Origin: Nostoc favosum CHAB5714 | Lineage (GTDB): Bacteria > Cyanobacteriota > Cyanobacteriia > Cyanobacteriales > Nostocaceae | NCBI RefSeq assembly: GCF_020829495.1 | Contig: NZ_JAIVFQ010000002.1 | Location: 1 to 64,000 of the forward strand | DNA length: 64,000 nucleotides | Direction of reading: 5' to 3' | Shown: positions 49,800 through 59,334 of the stretch, one piece after another | How the letters are laid out: each line of letters starts with the position of its first letter | Numbering within the stretch: the stretch's first letter is position 1 | Notes under the pieces: model-generated | What the model saw: the letters and a program-made list of their open reading frames with translations, nothing else | Database searches by the model: none | What the model was told of the DNA's origin: nothing | Made by a program: the position numbers and the translations under genes

Positions 49800-52418
49800 T
49801 TAGGGATTATTTCGTTGTGGTGTTTCCAGAAGAGTAAAACCATATTCATCACTGTTAGGATTACTTTGATTAACTTGTACTAAAACACCAACCCCTGTGA
49901 CTGCTTTGCGATCGTGATCTCGATTAAATCTTACCTCTGTAGTAGCACCTGGAGCAGAAAAATTATTCTCATCATTCAACTTATTGAATATACTTTGACG
50001 AGTTGGATTGTTATTATTTTTTAAAGCTTGCACAAATACCTGCGCTGCGTCATACGAAGTCATTGTTCTCCAACTAACTTTTCTTATTCCCCAAAGCTCT
50101 TCAGTTTTATCATTAAAATTTTTTTTAGCATTATCTGCATGAAAAGACACCGCAATTGTTATTTTATTAGCAGAACTTTGTATGTTTTTATACAAATTAT
50201 CTCCTGCTAAAATTTGAACTTTTCTGCTCGTTACTCTTCTAATAATATCCAGGTATTCATTATAATTTACATTAGGAGCTGCTAACATTAATGCCTGTAG
50301 CTCGGAATTTTTCAACTGATTTTTGCAAAGTAAAGCATTATTTATAGATGCTGATACATCACAAAGATTGTAATTTCCTTCTGGATATTTATCGCTCAAT
50401 TTAGATTGAAATTCTACGGCTAAAGATTGGCTATAAATATCTTTAGAATCGTAAATAATCAGGACGTTATTTAATTTAAGATCATCCCATACATATTTAG
50501 ATAATTTTGATGCGGCAATGGAATCATTAGAAGCTGTTCGGAAAACATAACGATGCAAATATTTTCCTTGAGTTGTTATTATTGATTGAGAATTGATTGT
50601 CCTGGTAGCGGTACTTGTAGGTGCAATCAAAACAAGTTCTTTTTTCCCATAAATTTCTCCTACACCCTCAACCTTTTGTTGTGTACTTGTATTTTGATTA
50701 AAAAGATATTTGCTTGTATAGCGGCCAATAACTCCTAAAATTTGACTTTTCTTAAAATGATTAAATTCTTCTGGAATATTTTGATCAGAAATAAATCCAG
50801 CTAGCTTTTTTACTTCCTGGTCTATATTATTGTTACTTGCTAGGAGTATTTGAAACAATGGTAAATTTGTGTCTTGTTCTTGTAAAACTTGGGCTACACC
50901 ACGTAGTATTTCTAATGCAATATTATCTTCGGGCATATTTGGAATAACAACTGCAATTGTTGGTAGGTTACGCGCTGATGTAGCTTGAGCGACCTTAGAG
51001 TTGTATTGATAAATGAATGTTTCAGGATCAGATATACAAGAATTTTGGCTAGAGGTTCTTACCATAGCTATAGATTCTGTAAACTTACTGTAAGCCTCTT
51101 GAAAATCGTTATTATTACCAGACAAACTAGCTCTTTTAAAAGCTTTCATTCCTTCTTGCTTGAGATTGTAAGCTTTTTTGCAACTTTGATCAACAGCTTT
51201 TGCATTTAGTTGAGCAATTAAAGATTCTTCCCCTCTGCTAAAATAGTTGGCAAAAGGTGGTGGGACTAATGGTTTAGGATAAAATATAACAGTGAAAGCA
51301 ACTGCGATCGCAATTCCTAATGAAAACGGAAAAACAAAACTTATTATCGAACGCCAGCGTCTAGGAAGTTGCCTCACCCAATCAAGAAATCTCCTCAACA
51401 TTCTTGGTTTAGGAGACGAGCCTGAATTAGGTCTTTGAGTAGGATGTGAGCCTGAATTAGGTTCACCAGACAGAATCTTAAGAACCTCTTGAGCAGACTG
51501 AGGACGGTCTTCTTGTCTGCGTTTGAGCATTTCGTCTAAAGCTTTTGCAAAATACTGATCGCTCACTGGCACATGAACTCTCCAACTTGAATTCAAGAGA
51601 AGCTCACGAGTATCTGTAATTCCTGTTAACAAACACAGACAAGTTGTGGCTGTGGCGTATAAATCTGATGCAGGGGATACTTTGTCACGATCAAATTGCT
51701 CAGGCGGTGCAAAATGCGGATCTAGCACTATAGATGTTGTCTCAACCTCTAATCCTTGCAATATCTGTTTAACTGCACCAAAATCTATTAGATATAGCTT
51801 ATCGTCCTGACTACAGCGTATGATATTAGCAGGCTTAATATCTCTATGTATAACTCCGTTAGTACCGTCATAATTATGGATATAATTGAGTAAGTTCAGA
51901 ATTTCCTTGAGAATGTTTATAACTTCACCCTCTGAAAAGCTTCCCACCTCCCGGAGTTCCTGAGCTAAATTTTTTCCTTCTATATAATCCTGCACTAAAT
52001 AAAAAAACTTTTGCACATAGCCTGTTTCTTCCTCAAGTTCCATAGTAAAAAAAGCCAAAAATTTGGGAATTCGTGGATGTCTCAGTCTGTCCAAAGTGAT
52101 TGCTTCTCTCACAAACATTTCTTCTATCCGTTTGAGAATTGTTGGAGTTAATATTTGTCCAGAAGTATTTCTGGGGTGCAACTGTTTAATTACACGGGTT
52201 GTGTACGGAAAGTGCAGATCCAGTGCTTTAAAAGTTCTGCCAAATCCGCCGCTTCCTATAAAACTTAGGGCTACAAAATTCCCCTGTAAAATCAATGGCA
52301 TTTTACAATTAGAGCAAAGTATTTCTGTTGTATTTGAATTTAAAAAATCGCCTGGAATAGTATTTTCAGGTTTTGTACAACTTGGACGAGTACAGTAAAC
52401 TTCCATTGGTTGTTGCAT
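49800..52418 (-). CDS. Membrane Ser/Thr protein kinase with extracytoplasmic type 1 binding-protein domain
   Basis: 872 residues. An N-terminal four-Cys zinc motif (YCTRPSCTKP...ILCSNCKMPL) is typical of one cyanobacterial kinase class. The kinase domain (about 50-315) has the Gly loop IGSGGFGRTFKAL, Lys in RVIKQLHP, catalytic GVIHRDIKPANI, and LIDFGAVKQI, so it looks active. A single membrane helix is at about 358-380 (FVFPFSLGIAIAVAFTVIFY). Outside the cell, after a short helical region, lies a Leu/Ile/Val-binding-protein-like domain (about 473-855, TIAVVIPNMPEDNIALEILR, then LVLIAPTSTATRT, then TMTSYDAAQVFVQAL). This receptor layout suggests ligand-controlled phosphorylation. The STAND gene follows it. 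Confidence 0.85.
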   Translation of the reverse strand: MQQPMEVYCTRPSCTKPENTIPGDFLNSNTTEILCSNCKMPLILQGNFVALSFIGSGGFGRTFKALDLHFPYTTRVIKQLHPRNTSGQILTPTILKRIEEMFVREAITLDRLRHPRIPKFLAFFTMELEEETGYVQKFFYLVQDYIEGKNLAQELREVGSFSEGEVINILKEILNLLNYIHNYDGTNGVIHRDIKPANIIRCSQDDKLYLIDFGAVKQILQGLEVETTSIVLDPHFAPPEQFDRDKVSPASDLYATATTCLCLLTGITDTRELLLNSSWRVHVPVSDQYFAKALDEMLKRRQEDRPQSAQEVLKILSGEPNSGSHPTQRPNSGSSPKPRMLRRFLDWVRQLPRRWRSIISFVFPFSLGIAIAVAFTVIFYPKPLVPPPFANYFSRGEESLIAQLNAKAVDQSCKKAYNLKQEGMKAFKRASLSGNNNDFQEAYSKFTESIAMVRTSSQNSCISDPETFIYQYNSKVAQATSARNLPTIAVVIPNMPEDNIALEILRGVAQVLQEQDTNLPLFQILLASNNNIDQEVKKLAGFISDQNIPEEFNHFKKSQILGVIGRYTSKYLFNQNTSTQQKVEGVGEIYGKKELVLIAPTSTATRTINSQSIITTQGKYLHRYVFRTASNDSIAASKLSKYVWDDLKLNNVLIIYDSKDIYSQSLAVEFQSKLSDKYPEGNYNLCDVSASINNALLCKNQLKNSELQALMLAAPNVNYNEYLDIIRRVTSRKVQILAGDNLYKNIQSSANKITIAVSFHADNAKKNFNDKTEELWGIRKVSWRTMTSYDAAQVFVQALKNNNNPTRQSIFNKLNDENNFSAPGATTEVRFNRDHDRKAVTGVGVLVQVNQSNPNSDEYGFTLLETPQRNNP

Positions 52419-52531
52419 TGATTAATCTCCAAAATTAGTTTAATTAAACCCTGGATAACAAAAGATTGTTTAATTTGGAAGAATCGATAACTTCAGATCC
52501 TCGATTTATCTAAGAAGTCGGGGAGCTAATT

Positions 52532-52740
52532 GGGAGCATCCCAATGCAAGCAAATTTACCAAGATGATAGATTGTCATTGCGAATGAAGCAAAGCGGAAT
52601 GTTCGCCTTTGGCGTTCCCGTAGGGTAGCAATCACAAAGTCTAGATGTTGCGATTGCTTCTCTACGAGACGCTCCGCGAACGCTTCATTTCATTACGCTC
52701 GCAATGACAAAATATGTTTTTACACATTTGGGATGCTCCC
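52532..52740. mobile_element. Non-autonomous element (209 bp) with 13-bp terminal inverted repeats and an 8-bp target duplication
   Basis: GGGAGCATCCCAA (52532-52544) is repeated inverted as TTGGGATGCTCCC (52728-52740). AGCTAATT flanks the element directly on both sides (52524-52531 and 52741-52748). Inside is another palindromic repeat with GTCATTGCGA ends (about 52575-52708) and small Nostoc-type repeats. It lies in the 530-base spacer between the kinase and porin genes. No transposase is encoded, so it must be mobilised in trans, if at all. Confidence 0.8.
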
Positions 52741-52940
52741 AGCTAATTTAGAATTGCTATAGAGGCGGGGATATTAAACCTAAAAATTACGTAGGTAAAA
52801 GCTTTGACGTAAGCAATTACGAATTAGATTAAAGTTACGCTCACCTCTTCAGCAGTATTGCTTACGTAATAATTTTAGTACAGTCATGATTCTTGTAACA
52901 TCCTGCAACTAATGTTTTTTGCAAAAAATAATACTTTTGC

Positions 52941-52970
52941 AACCCCGACTTTTTTAATAAAGTCAGGGTT
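52941..52970 (-). terminator. Hairpin at the end of the porin gene
   Basis: AACCCcGACTTT (52941-52952) and AAAGTCaGGGTT (52959-52970) pair with one mismatch, 16 bases past the porin stop on the minus strand. No clear T-run follows, so terminator activity is only likely. Confidence 0.45.
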
Positions 52971-52985
52971 CTGATACAATGTTCT

Positions 52986-54587
52986 TTATATCTTGAACGT
53001 AGTTCTAATTACTCCCACAAAAATGTCCCCATTCTGCTCGTTGTGATTTGGTGCTGTCAGCCAAATTAAACCAGGAGTAATACTGATATTGTCGTTGATT
53101 TGATACCGATAAAACCCTTCAATATGAAATCCCGTATCGGGGTCACGACGAGGTAAGCCTGATAACTCTGCTGAAGAACTAGTCAATTTAGGCTGCATCC
53201 CAACGATAATCCCTCCCAAATTCCCTTTTTTGCCCAAATCAGGGAAGGCTAAAGTGACAGCCCAACTCCAGATATCAGCATCACCTTTGACTTCGCCACT
53301 CAATGCTCGTGCATTGGTGTAAGCTATCCATCCACCAAGTTGCAAGCCATCACTAACTACTACATTCGTTTCAATACCATAGGAATTAGAAGAAACTTTT
53401 CTGCCGCCCAAGTTGGAGGCTAAACTGCCAGTATTATGTCCTAAACCATTCTCGTTGTAAGCATTGACGTAAGTGAAGGCAATTTTGGTATTTGTGTCTT
53501 TTTCATTTGGATAGAATACAATCTGTGCCAATGCACCATATTTACCATTAAACAAGCCGCTACCAGGGTTGTTGGTATTAGCTGCTAAATAAAACATCTC
53601 TGCTTTTAAATTGCCATTCGGCTTAAAAGTCACACCTACACCCGTATCTCCACCTAAGCGAAAAATTGGACTGTATCGACCGAAGCGAGAAATAGTAGCA
53701 TCCGCATCGCTTTGTAGAGGATTAATCACATCCGCATCATCGAAGTAAGTATTAAAACCTGTACCCAACAGAAAACTTACTTTATCGCCTATGGGAAAAC
53801 GATATTCCAGCTTACTGAGGAAAACATTATTATTTGTATCACTACCAGATAGGAAGCTTAAACGAGCTTCATTTCCGGGTGCAGTTGGGTTTACCACATT
53901 ACTCGCCTGAAATCGTATCCGCAGCCGATCTTTTCCAGTAAAGCTGGTATCAAAGTTGAGACGCACCCGACTAGAAAATGTGAGGTTGCTTTGATCCCCA
54001 TTTCCACTAGGGCTAGCATCTCCAAGAGCATCTGTGGCAGCAAATATCACTTGACCATTAAGTTTTGTAGTGGTAGAGAACCGTTGTTCCTCTAACTGTT
54101 CGGTACGTGCTTCTAAAACATCAACTCTACCCCGTAAGGTAGCAAGTTCTGTTGCAAATTCCTCTTGTAGCTTTTGCAAAGTCGCCAAATCTTCTTTGTT
54201 AACCATCTGTGTGATATCAGCATCAATTCTTTGGTTAACTTTGTCTAAGCAGGCGTTTAATGCAGTCGCAAACTCAAAGCGAGTCATGGCGCGATCGCCT
54301 TTGAAACTACCATCAGAGTATCCAGCGATACAGCCATAACGCTCAATTAGAGACTGCAACGCTTGAAATGCCCAGTCTGTCGGTTGCACATCAGAAAGCT
54401 GAGTAACTGAAGTGACTGGTGGAGAATCAAGTTGAGCATATTGACTAACTTTCTGAAGGGAATCAGTGCTTTTTTCAGTTGTTAAAACTCCTAGTAAATC
54501 TTCAGCCTGAACTCTGGCGAAGGGAGCTAGTACCAAAATCAAGACAGCAGGAACTAACCTCAGAGAAGCTCTGAAAAAACTAAACAT
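52986..54587 (-). CDS. Outer-membrane porin with SLH domain (SLH-OprB family)
   Basis: 533 residues from the ATG at 54585-54587, chosen because AGGAGAAAA lies directly upstream and a signal peptide follows (FFRASLRLVPAVLILVLAPF, cleavage near RVQA-ED). Residues about 60-115 are an S-layer-homology domain (VTQLSDVQPTDWAFQALQSL, then GCIAGYSDGSFKGDRAMTRF) that binds peptidoglycan-linked glycan. A coiled coil at about 120-160 follows (LQEEFATELATLRGRVDVLE), then an OprB beta-barrel ending in Ile, the C-terminal pattern of outer-membrane proteins. Such porins are the main outer-membrane channels in cyanobacteria, some of them for iron. Confidence 0.9.
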   Translation of the reverse strand: MFSFFRASLRLVPAVLILVLAPFARVQAEDLLGVLTTEKSTDSLQKVSQYAQLDSPPVTSVTQLSDVQPTDWAFQALQSLIERYGCIAGYSDGSFKGDRAMTRFEFATALNACLDKVNQRIDADITQMVNKEDLATLQKLQEEFATELATLRGRVDVLEARTEQLEEQRFSTTTKLNGQVIFAATDALGDASPSGNGDQSNLTFSSRVRLNFDTSFTGKDRLRIRFQASNVVNPTAPGNEARLSFLSGSDTNNNVFLSKLEYRFPIGDKVSFLLGTGFNTYFDDADVINPLQSDADATISRFGRYSPIFRLGGDTGVGVTFKPNGNLKAEMFYLAANTNNPGSGLFNGKYGALAQIVFYPNEKDTNTKIAFTYVNAYNENGLGHNTGSLASNLGGRKVSSNSYGIETNVVVSDGLQLGGWIAYTNARALSGEVKGDADIWSWAVTLAFPDLGKKGNLGGIIVGMQPKLTSSSAELSGLPRRDPDTGFHIEGFYRYQINDNISITPGLIWLTAPNHNEQNGDIFVGVIRTTFKI

Positions 54588-54877
54588 ATTTTTCTCCTGA
54601 CAAGAATTATTTTTTAAAAACCTGGAAATTACTATTTTTTGTAATAAGTAATTTCCTTGACATGGCAAAAACTTAAATCTATATACTTTTACCTTGAGGC
54701 TTTATTCATAAACTATCAGAAATTTTATTGATTTTTTCGCTGGAATTTCAACCATATATTCAACTATAAAGTTCAAAATATTCAACATTTTCAGTTTGTT
54801 CGCTCAATTTTTTAAAGATTTAATTTATCTCTCAAATTAAGTTAAGCTCACTAAAAGAAATTATTTCCAGTGGACAG

Positions 54878-57244
54878 ATGAGCACTGACAAAATATCGGA
54901 ACTCATAAGAATAGCAAATGTTCTAGTTCTCTCAAAAACAGGAATACCTTTAACAAATGTGCAAAAGTCTATCCTGGAGCAAGTTTTGGGAGGGAAGAAG
55001 CTTAAAGATATTCAGGTTTCTGGATACACCGACGGCACTGTGCAGCGAGCATCTTCCCCAAAACTTTGGGAGTTATTATCAAACGCTACAGGGCATAAAG
55101 TACGTATTAATACAGTGAAATTGATTTTAGAAAAATTATTAAAAGAACCTAAATACAACATAAGTAATGGCAGCGAAATTGTTACACTCGAACTGCCTTT
55201 AGTTCCCCCGCCTATTTCTCCCAAACAGCTACGTCACAACTTACCTGCTCCTAGCTGCACTGCATTTGTTGGTCGAGAAGAGGAAATTGCTCGGCTTTTG
55301 GAGTTAGTTTCACCCAGACATTCTGCACATTTGGTTAGCGTCGATGGGATTGGAGGTGTAGGCAAAACAACACTTGTCCTAGAAGCAGCCTATCGCTGTC
55401 TGCACGCCAGTTACAACAACGAAACTTGCTTGGGTGTGCCTACCTTCGATACCATTATTTTTACCTCGGCCAAACAGTCTTACCTCATGCCCTTCGGTTT
55501 ATTGCCAAGTTTGGCTCCCAGAAGAACTTTGCACGATATTTTCCGTCAGATTGTGCGGATATTAGATGAATTAGATATTACAGGGGTGAGTTTTGAAGAG
55601 CAATTAGATTTAATTAAAGATGTCCTTTCCTGTCAGCGCACATTGCTAATTGTCGATAATTTAGAGACTGTGGAAAATCAACAGGATGTTTTGGCATTTT
55701 TGTATGAATTGCCACCAACTGTCAAAGCGGTCATTACCACCCGCGAACAAATTTTATTTGTACCCGTGCGGTTGACATCAATGCCAGAGTCAGATGGTCT
55801 TTGTTTAATTAAGCACGAAGCTAAAGAAAAGGGAGTTTCCCTCAGCAATAAAGATAGTCAAACACTTTACAAAGTCACAGGGGGTATTCCAGTAGCCATC
55901 AGCTACGCAATTGGTCAGCTAGCTAACGGCTACCCCATTAAAGAAGTATTGGGAGGAGTATCTCAGTCTACGGGAGATGTTGCCCGTTTTTGCTTTGAAA
56001 CTTCCGTCAAACCACTCACAGGACAATCAGCCCATAAGTTACTCATGGCATTAGCGCTGTTTCCAATGCCAGCTTTGCAGGATGCTCTGGTACAAGTTGC
56101 AGTCCCAGAAGTTAACTTGAATACAACAAATGCAGACTTAGCTCGACTGCGAGGACTTTCCCTGGTCAGACAAGAGAATAATCGCTATAGTATGCTACCA
56201 CTAACCCGCGAGTATGCCCTAGCCGAACTAAAGGCTCACCCTGACTTTGAACGGCAAGCAAGGGAGAGGTGGATTGGTTGGTACTCAAGCTTTTCCCAAA
56301 GGTACGCCGGACAAGATGCTAAAGGGTGGCAAGGACAGTTCAATGGTTTGGAGGAGGAGTGGCAAAATTTACAAGCTGCCATTGAGTGGTGTATGGTTGA
56401 GAGTCGATACGCCGAGATGTTGAACTTCTGGCAAAATCTTGAGGCATACACCCATATTATGGGTAGGCGAGAAAGTCGTTTGCAATACTGGGATGATCGC
56501 CTTACTTGGACAACATGGCTAATTCAAGCAGCAGAACAACGTGGGAACTGGTCAGTTACAGCAAAAGTGATGGTTGACCGTGCTTGGACTCTCACCTCGA
56601 TGGGAAAGCAGAAGCAGTTAGAAGAAGCAGATAAACTATTTAGCAAAGCTTGGGAACTACGTCACTATCAAAAAAGTTTATTTATGTTGTCTTTGGCAAG
56701 AAATATAGCAGTTTTACGCATTCAACAGCAAAGGTTTGATGAGGCCCAGGTTTGGCTGACCCAAGCAGTAGAACTACTAGAACAAACACAATTAGATCAA
56801 CAGCAGCGATCGCGGCAATTAGTTCAAATTCAATATTATCAAGGTGAAATTTTATTTAAAAATGGAAAATACGAGGAAGCAAAAATAATTTTTCAAGAAA
56901 CCCTAAAACTCGCACAAGCGATGGACTGGATACGCGCCATCTTTTGTACTCAAAATTGGCTGGCTGACATTGCCATCAAACAAGAAAGATTGGATGAAGC
57001 CGAAGGACTTTTAACAGAAGGACTACGCGTAGCTGAAGCTAACGAAGACAAGAGCCGTATTGGATTTTGTCAACGCTCATTATGCTCTCTGGCAAAGGCG
57101 AAAGGCAATTTATTTGATGCTCACTATTGGGCTAGTAAAGCATTAGAAAATTTTGAGAAATTGGGGATGCTACTGGAAGTCGAGGAAACACAAAATTTGC
57201 TGCAAACGTTAGATACAGAAATGTCAGATAGCCGAATTCTCTAA
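54878..57244 (+). CDS. STAND protein: vMAP-type HTH, NB-ARC and TPR repeats
   Basis: 788 residues. The N-terminal domain (about 1-100, LSKTGIPLTNVQKSILEQVL, then SSPKLWELLSNATGHKVRIN) is the helix-turn-helix found at the N-terminus of vWA-MoxR-associated STAND proteins. The NB-ARC core has P-loop GIGGVGKTTLVLEAAYRC (near 160), Walker B TLLIVDNLETVEN, and the RxxR-like AVITTREQILF strand. From about 480 to 780 there are TPR-like repeats (ARNIAVLRIQQQRFDEAQVW, EAKIIFQETLKLAQAM, AEGLLTEGLRVAEANEDKSR). Such proteins sense ligands or damage and switch effectors. No effector gene is adjacent. It stands alone. Confidence 0.85.
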   Translation: MSTDKISELIRIANVLVLSKTGIPLTNVQKSILEQVLGGKKLKDIQVSGYTDGTVQRASSPKLWELLSNATGHKVRINTVKLILEKLLKEPKYNISNGSEIVTLELPLVPPPISPKQLRHNLPAPSCTAFVGREEEIARLLELVSPRHSAHLVSVDGIGGVGKTTLVLEAAYRCLHASYNNETCLGVPTFDTIIFTSAKQSYLMPFGLLPSLAPRRTLHDIFRQIVRILDELDITGVSFEEQLDLIKDVLSCQRTLLIVDNLETVENQQDVLAFLYELPPTVKAVITTREQILFVPVRLTSMPESDGLCLIKHEAKEKGVSLSNKDSQTLYKVTGGIPVAISYAIGQLANGYPIKEVLGGVSQSTGDVARFCFETSVKPLTGQSAHKLLMALALFPMPALQDALVQVAVPEVNLNTTNADLARLRGLSLVRQENNRYSMLPLTREYALAELKAHPDFERQARERWIGWYSSFSQRYAGQDAKGWQGQFNGLEEEWQNLQAAIEWCMVESRYAEMLNFWQNLEAYTHIMGRRESRLQYWDDRLTWTTWLIQAAEQRGNWSVTAKVMVDRAWTLTSMGKQKQLEEADKLFSKAWELRHYQKSLFMLSLARNIAVLRIQQQRFDEAQVWLTQAVELLEQTQLDQQQRSRQLVQIQYYQGEILFKNGKYEEAKIIFQETLKLAQAMDWIRAIFCTQNWLADIAIKQERLDEAEGLLTEGLRVAEANEDKSRIGFCQRSLCSLAKAKGNLFDAHYWASKALENFEKLGMLLEVEETQNLLQTLDTEMSDSRIL

Positions 57245-57291
57245 TAAGGCGGCTATCTGGTTCTTCAGAATGATTTTGAAAGCAGCAAGCC

Positions 57292-57762
57292 CTATGTAAA
57301 ATTCAAAAGAATTTCACAACAAGCGGCTGCGGATCTGCCCATAGTACCTTGCCCAAAATTGAGATCGAAGAGTTTCTGAGTTTGAGCAAAAGCTAATTGC
57401 CATTCTAAATGTTCAGCTTCTCCTCCAACTCCAAATTCGGGAACGTGTTTCAGACAAATACTAAAGAGGCTTTGGCAGTCTTTTTCAAACTGATGAATAT
57501 TAGCTATATGTGCGTGTAAAACTGCATCAATTTCTTGATTAGGAACCATTCTCAGGTATGGGTATTTTTGGATTAAAAATAAGAACAAACCATACTGTCG
57601 AATTGCAAATAAGGCTTGTATTACACTCATATTTTGACCTTGTTCAGATTTGATAAGTCTCATAAATATTGCTTGCCATTCAATACTTTTTAGCTTATCA
57701 AAGAAACTTTGCTCTACAAGATACTGCCAAGATATTATGGGGAACGTCTGAATCAAATTCAA
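57292..57762 (-). CDS. Small protein resembling the DUF1399/glycine-rich-domain-like family
   Basis: 156 residues from a TTG at 57760-57762, preferred because AGGAG lies seven bases upstream; no ATG is suitably placed. The segment KYPYLRMVPNQEIDAVLHAH, then NIHQFEKDCQSLFSICLKHV, resembles the D-x-x-W-H-x-H pattern of glycine-rich-domain-like (DUF1399) proteins, here with Leu in place of Trp. The family is probably a small helical metal- or ligand-binding module, without a known enzymatic function. It converges with the STAND-TPR gene, 47 bases away. Confidence 0.5.
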   Translation of the reverse strand: MNLIQTFPIISWQYLVEQSFFDKLKSIEWQAIFMRLIKSEQGQNMSVIQALFAIRQYGLFLFLIQKYPYLRMVPNQEIDAVLHAHIANIHQFEKDCQSLFSICLKHVPEFGVGGEAEHLEWQLAFAQTQKLFDLNFGQGTMGRSAAACCEILLNFT

Positions 57763-57940
57763 TTTACAACTCCTGATATCCAATCAAAGTGTTTTGTAAC
57801 AAAAATTAAATTTAATGATTGTCATTAGGCTGTGCAATATTCAAGACAACTTCATTTATTGTTAAGCAATCAGTCTAGGTTAGATCCTGATTGAGCAACA
57901 AATCTATGAAGATCATCTTTTGTTTTAATCATTAATAAAT

Positions 57941-58543
57941 TCAGAAGCTTGAGTAACGAATCCGCTCAGGATAAACCCGAAAAGAATCAAAGAAATTAAC
58001 AGATTCTGTGGTTAACTCATTTGGTGTAATAGCTCCCATAAAATAAAGATGCTGATTAACCACAAATGCACGATATTGTCCCAGAGTTTCATCCGAGTGT
58101 TCCATCAGTAGCTCCAAACCAGGATGCCCATCAATTACAAGATTGGTAGTTCTAATAACCTTGCCAGTACGACCAATAGTTTCCCGCATTGCACTTTGCA
58201 ACACTTGCCGAACCTGTAGAATAGGTATCCTGGAAGCTTCTGGAAATTCTTTATGTATAATAGTATATATTGTACGCGTAGTAGCGCTTACAGATGTCAA
58301 TTGTTCCTCTGTACTGTCTGTGACTATACCTGGCATTAAAATTTTACAATCCCCCTGCGGACTCCAATAAGTACTGTTATCTGCAACTAAATTAGACTGT
58401 TTGGGCGTCAATTTTTTAGTATTAATAGATACTAATCCACTCGAAAACACGTCTTGCTCAACCAACGCAATTGCTGGGTTATGCATTCCAAGAGTCAGTA
58501 GTGTACAAGAAGTGACAGCAATTTTTTTTACAGCATTTAGCAT
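57941..58543 (-). CDS. Exported protein of unknown function
   Basis: 200 residues. N-terminal signal peptide (KKIAVTSCTLLTLGMHNPAI, cleavage near AIA-LVEQ). The mature part is a mixed alpha/beta domain: STYWSPQGDCKILMPGIVTD near the start, VIDGHPGLELLMEHSDETLG in the middle, and a closing SVNFFDSFRV near the end. The pattern with a D-G-x-P-G strand and a final F-F-x-S-F-R-V resembles small periplasmic proteins scored as PsbP-like or DUF-type in other bacteria. I cannot assign a family. It is leftward and alone. Confidence 0.6.
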   Translation of the reverse strand: MLNAVKKIAVTSCTLLTLGMHNPAIALVEQDVFSSGLVSINTKKLTPKQSNLVADNSTYWSPQGDCKILMPGIVTDSTEEQLTSVSATTRTIYTIIHKEFPEASRIPILQVRQVLQSAMRETIGRTGKVIRTTNLVIDGHPGLELLMEHSDETLGQYRAFVVNQHLYFMGAITPNELTTESVNFFDSFRVYPERIRYSSF

Positions 58544-58922
58544 AACTCGATCTCCTTCTTTGTGTTAAATTGATATCTCTCTGTTGAGCTACAATTAAGG
58601 GTTTACCATTAAAGCAAATATGAGTTCAAACCTCAGTTTTGGCTCAGAGAATAGTTCATTTAACGCTCAGAGAAAAGTTCAGTTAAGCTACCAGCTTCCA
58701 GTAATGGCTGATACCTGAATTGCAGAGTTCTCAGTTACAGCAAACTTTGTAAGTACAGTTGGGGTAGTGTGACTTTGACCATAAATTAAGCAAAAAGTTC
58801 AACATCTGCTTCAAAACGTATGTCATTACGAGTAGCGTCTTCCAGACTAACTAGGGCGGTTATTCCCACCGCCAATTTATAGGATAATTTGTCAAAATTA
58901 AAGATAACTGGAGGTTCAAAAT
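58544..58922. other. Intergenic, nothing recognised
   Basis: 379 bases between divergent genes. Two AGTTCA-containing stretches (CTCAGAGAATAGTTCATTTA and CTCAGAGAAAAGTTCAGTTA, about 58645-58685) form an imperfect direct repeat, which may belong to a promoter region. No gene seen. Confidence 0.4.
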
Positions 58923-59237
58923 ATGAAATTTTCAATCGAATCACTTTACACTTGGTATCGCAATGTGCTTCGTAACCCGAAGTACCGTTGGTGGGTAATT
59001 TTAGGAACGTTAGCCTATTTGGTCAGTCCATTTGATATTCTTCCAGATTTTATACCCGTTGCGGGACAGATTGATGATGTTTTCCTTTTGACTCTGCTAG
59101 TTTCTGAGGTGTCTGGGCTAGTAATTGAGGGCTGGAAAGCTCGTAAGGGTGATGTGGGTACTGAAGCATCTAATACTACTGAGGGTTCTACCTCTACTGG
59201 AAGCACTATTGATGTTGATTCTGTTTCTGTTAAGTAA
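58923..59237 (+). CDS. YkvA-family (DUF1232) small membrane protein
   Basis: 104 residues. The conserved core KYRWWVILGTLAYLVSPFDI LPDFIPVAGQIDD (read as one stretch) contains the SPFDxxPDFIPxxGxxDD signature of YkvA proteins, followed by a hydrophobic segment VFLLTLLVSEVSGLVIEG. The Ser/Thr-rich C-terminal tail is probably disordered. The family's role is not settled. TGGAGG upstream is a good ribosome binding site. It stands alone, rightward. Confidence 0.85.
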   Translation: MKFSIESLYTWYRNVLRNPKYRWWVILGTLAYLVSPFDILPDFIPVAGQIDDVFLLTLLVSEVSGLVIEGWKARKGDVGTEASNTTEGSTSTGSTIDVDSVSVK

Positions 59238-59334
59238 ATTTAACAAAACCCCTGCTTTTGGAATCTGAGGTGGGGGATATTTTTTTCAACGCAAAGGAAC
59301 GCAAAGGGAAGCGCAGAGGAACGCAGAGGGGGAG

